From assembly GCA_041483455.1 (NCBI GenBank), contig JBGPFS010000149.1:1-6416 (forward strand): 6,416 bases of DNA, given 5' to 3'. How positions within the stretch are numbered: position 1 is the stretch's first letter; every line of letters starts with the position of its first letter. The position numbers and the translations under genes were made by a program. The stretch comes from JBGPFS01 sp041483455 (lineage in GTDB: Bacteria; Chloroflexota; Limnocylindria; Limnocylindrales; CSP1-4). Below the pieces are notes generated by a model that was not told where the DNA came from, did no database searches, and saw only the letters and a program-made list of their open reading frames with translations. Below are positions 5,892 through 6,416 of the stretch, one piece after another.

Positions 5892-6416
5892 ATGGAGCTC
5901 CATCTCGTCGACGCGACGTACGAGCTCTTCCGCGCCCAGTTCGCCCCCCGGCCCCCGGTCCGCGGGCGCGACGGGGTCGACCTGTCGGGGGTGGCCGGGC
6001 TCGTCGACCAGCTCCTGGTCCTCCTCCGCCACGAAGGGGCCACCCACCTGGCCTGTGCCACCGACCGGGTGATCCGCTCGTTCCGGAACGACCTCTACCC
6101 GGGCTACAAGACCGAGGCGGGGGTGCCGGCCGAGCTGCTGGCCCAGTTCCCGCTCGCCGAGCGGGCGATCGAGGCGCTCGGGATCGTCCTCTGGCCGATG
6201 GTCGAGTTCGAGGCCGACGACGCCCTCGCAGCCGGGGCGGCCCGCTTCGCGGACCGACCGGAGGTCGACCGGATCCTCGTCTGCTCCGCGGACAAGGACC
6301 TGGCCCAGACGGTCCGGGGAGGGCGGGTCGTCCTGCGCGACCGGCGTCGTCGGATCACCTACGACGAGGCCGGCGTCCGCGAGAAATGGGGCGTCGCGCC
6401 GGCGTCGATCCCGGAC
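5892..6416 (+). CDS. Stand-alone FEN-type 5'-3' exonuclease, C-terminus cut by window edge
   Basis: The frame is open from an ATG at 5892 to the window end (175 codons). It matches the 5' nuclease domain of DNA polymerase I, a two-metal flap endonuclease/exonuclease that trims 5' flaps and RNA primers. The N-terminal metal aspartate is D7 in HLVDATYELFRA. The arch/substrate region is D58 and SFRNDLYPGYKT (63-74). The central acidic cluster is E105, E107, D109 and D110 (VEFEADDAL), and D134/D136 lie in CSADKDLAQTV. The visible end, WGVAPASIPD, is where the helix-hairpin-helix (H3TH) region normally begins, so a DNA-binding half of roughly 100 residues probably follows. Whether a polymerase domain follows cannot be seen. 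The divergent N-terminus (VDATYELFR rather than IDGNSLLYR) resembles stand-alone members rather than PolA. It lies 28 bases after the SRPBCC gene on the same strand with no clear Shine-Dalgarno, suggesting the same operon. Confidence 0.87.
   Translation, partial: MELHLVDATYELFRAQFAPRPPVRGRDGVDLSGVAGLVDQLLVLLRHEGATHLACATDRVIRSFRNDLYPGYKTEAGVPAELLAQFPLAERAIEALGIVLWPMVEFEADDALAAGAARFADRPEVDRILVCSADKDLAQTVRGGRVVLRDRRRRITYDEAGVREKWGVAPASIPD

Noticed and set aside
4994..6061. A leftward open frame of about 355 codons opposite the nicotinamidase, SRPBCC and nuclease genes
   Set aside because: It has no domain, is Arg/Pro/Ala/Asp-rich, and lies opposite three genes with clear motifs.

Overview
The window is high-GC DNA (roughly 70% by eye, strongly G/C at third codon positions) from a bacterium. 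The homodimeric-type pyruvate dehydrogenase E1, the frequent GTG starts, the weak or absent Shine-Dalgarno sequences and TANNNT boxes close to start codons fit a high-GC Actinomycetota or Chloroflexota (for example a Limnocylindria-like uncultured lineage). The sequence alone does not decide between them. Nothing here looks mobile: there is no insertion sequence, phage gene, tRNA, rRNA or CRISPR array.

Layout. Three genes run leftwards from a divergent promoter region at about 4465-4559. They are aceE (pyruvate dehydrogenase E1, 4464 to 1783), an FTR1/EfeU-type iron permease (1648 to 767), and a secreted SIMPL/DUF541-domain protein (652 to beyond base 1, cut by the window edge). Gaps of 134 and 114 bases separate them. 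The iron permease has what looks like its own promoter, with a perfect 14-bp palindrome lying over the -35 box. Three genes run rightwards: a nicotinamidase (pncA-like, 4560-5246), a membrane-anchored SRPBCC-fold protein overlapping it by 4 bases (5243-5863), and, after 28 bases, a stand-alone FEN-type 5'-3' exonuclease (5892 to beyond 6416, cut by the window edge).

How the genes relate. The leftward genes appear to be independent functions rather than one pathway: central carbon metabolism (pyruvate to acetyl-CoA), iron uptake, and an envelope protein of unknown role. The rightward genes are packed tightly enough to be one transcript joining NAD salvage, a lipid- or ligand-binding-fold protein of unknown ligand, and a structure-specific nuclease. 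I see no obvious shared pathway. aceE and pncA share a short divergent promoter region, and both are candidates for leaderless or near-leaderless transcripts.

I found no convincing undescribed multi-gene system. The points most worth a second look are the palindrome-over-promoter in front of the iron permease, the divergent leaderless promoters, and the unusual company kept by the stand-alone nuclease. Long open frames opposite aceE and the permease are explained by GC-rich codon use and are not annotated as genes.
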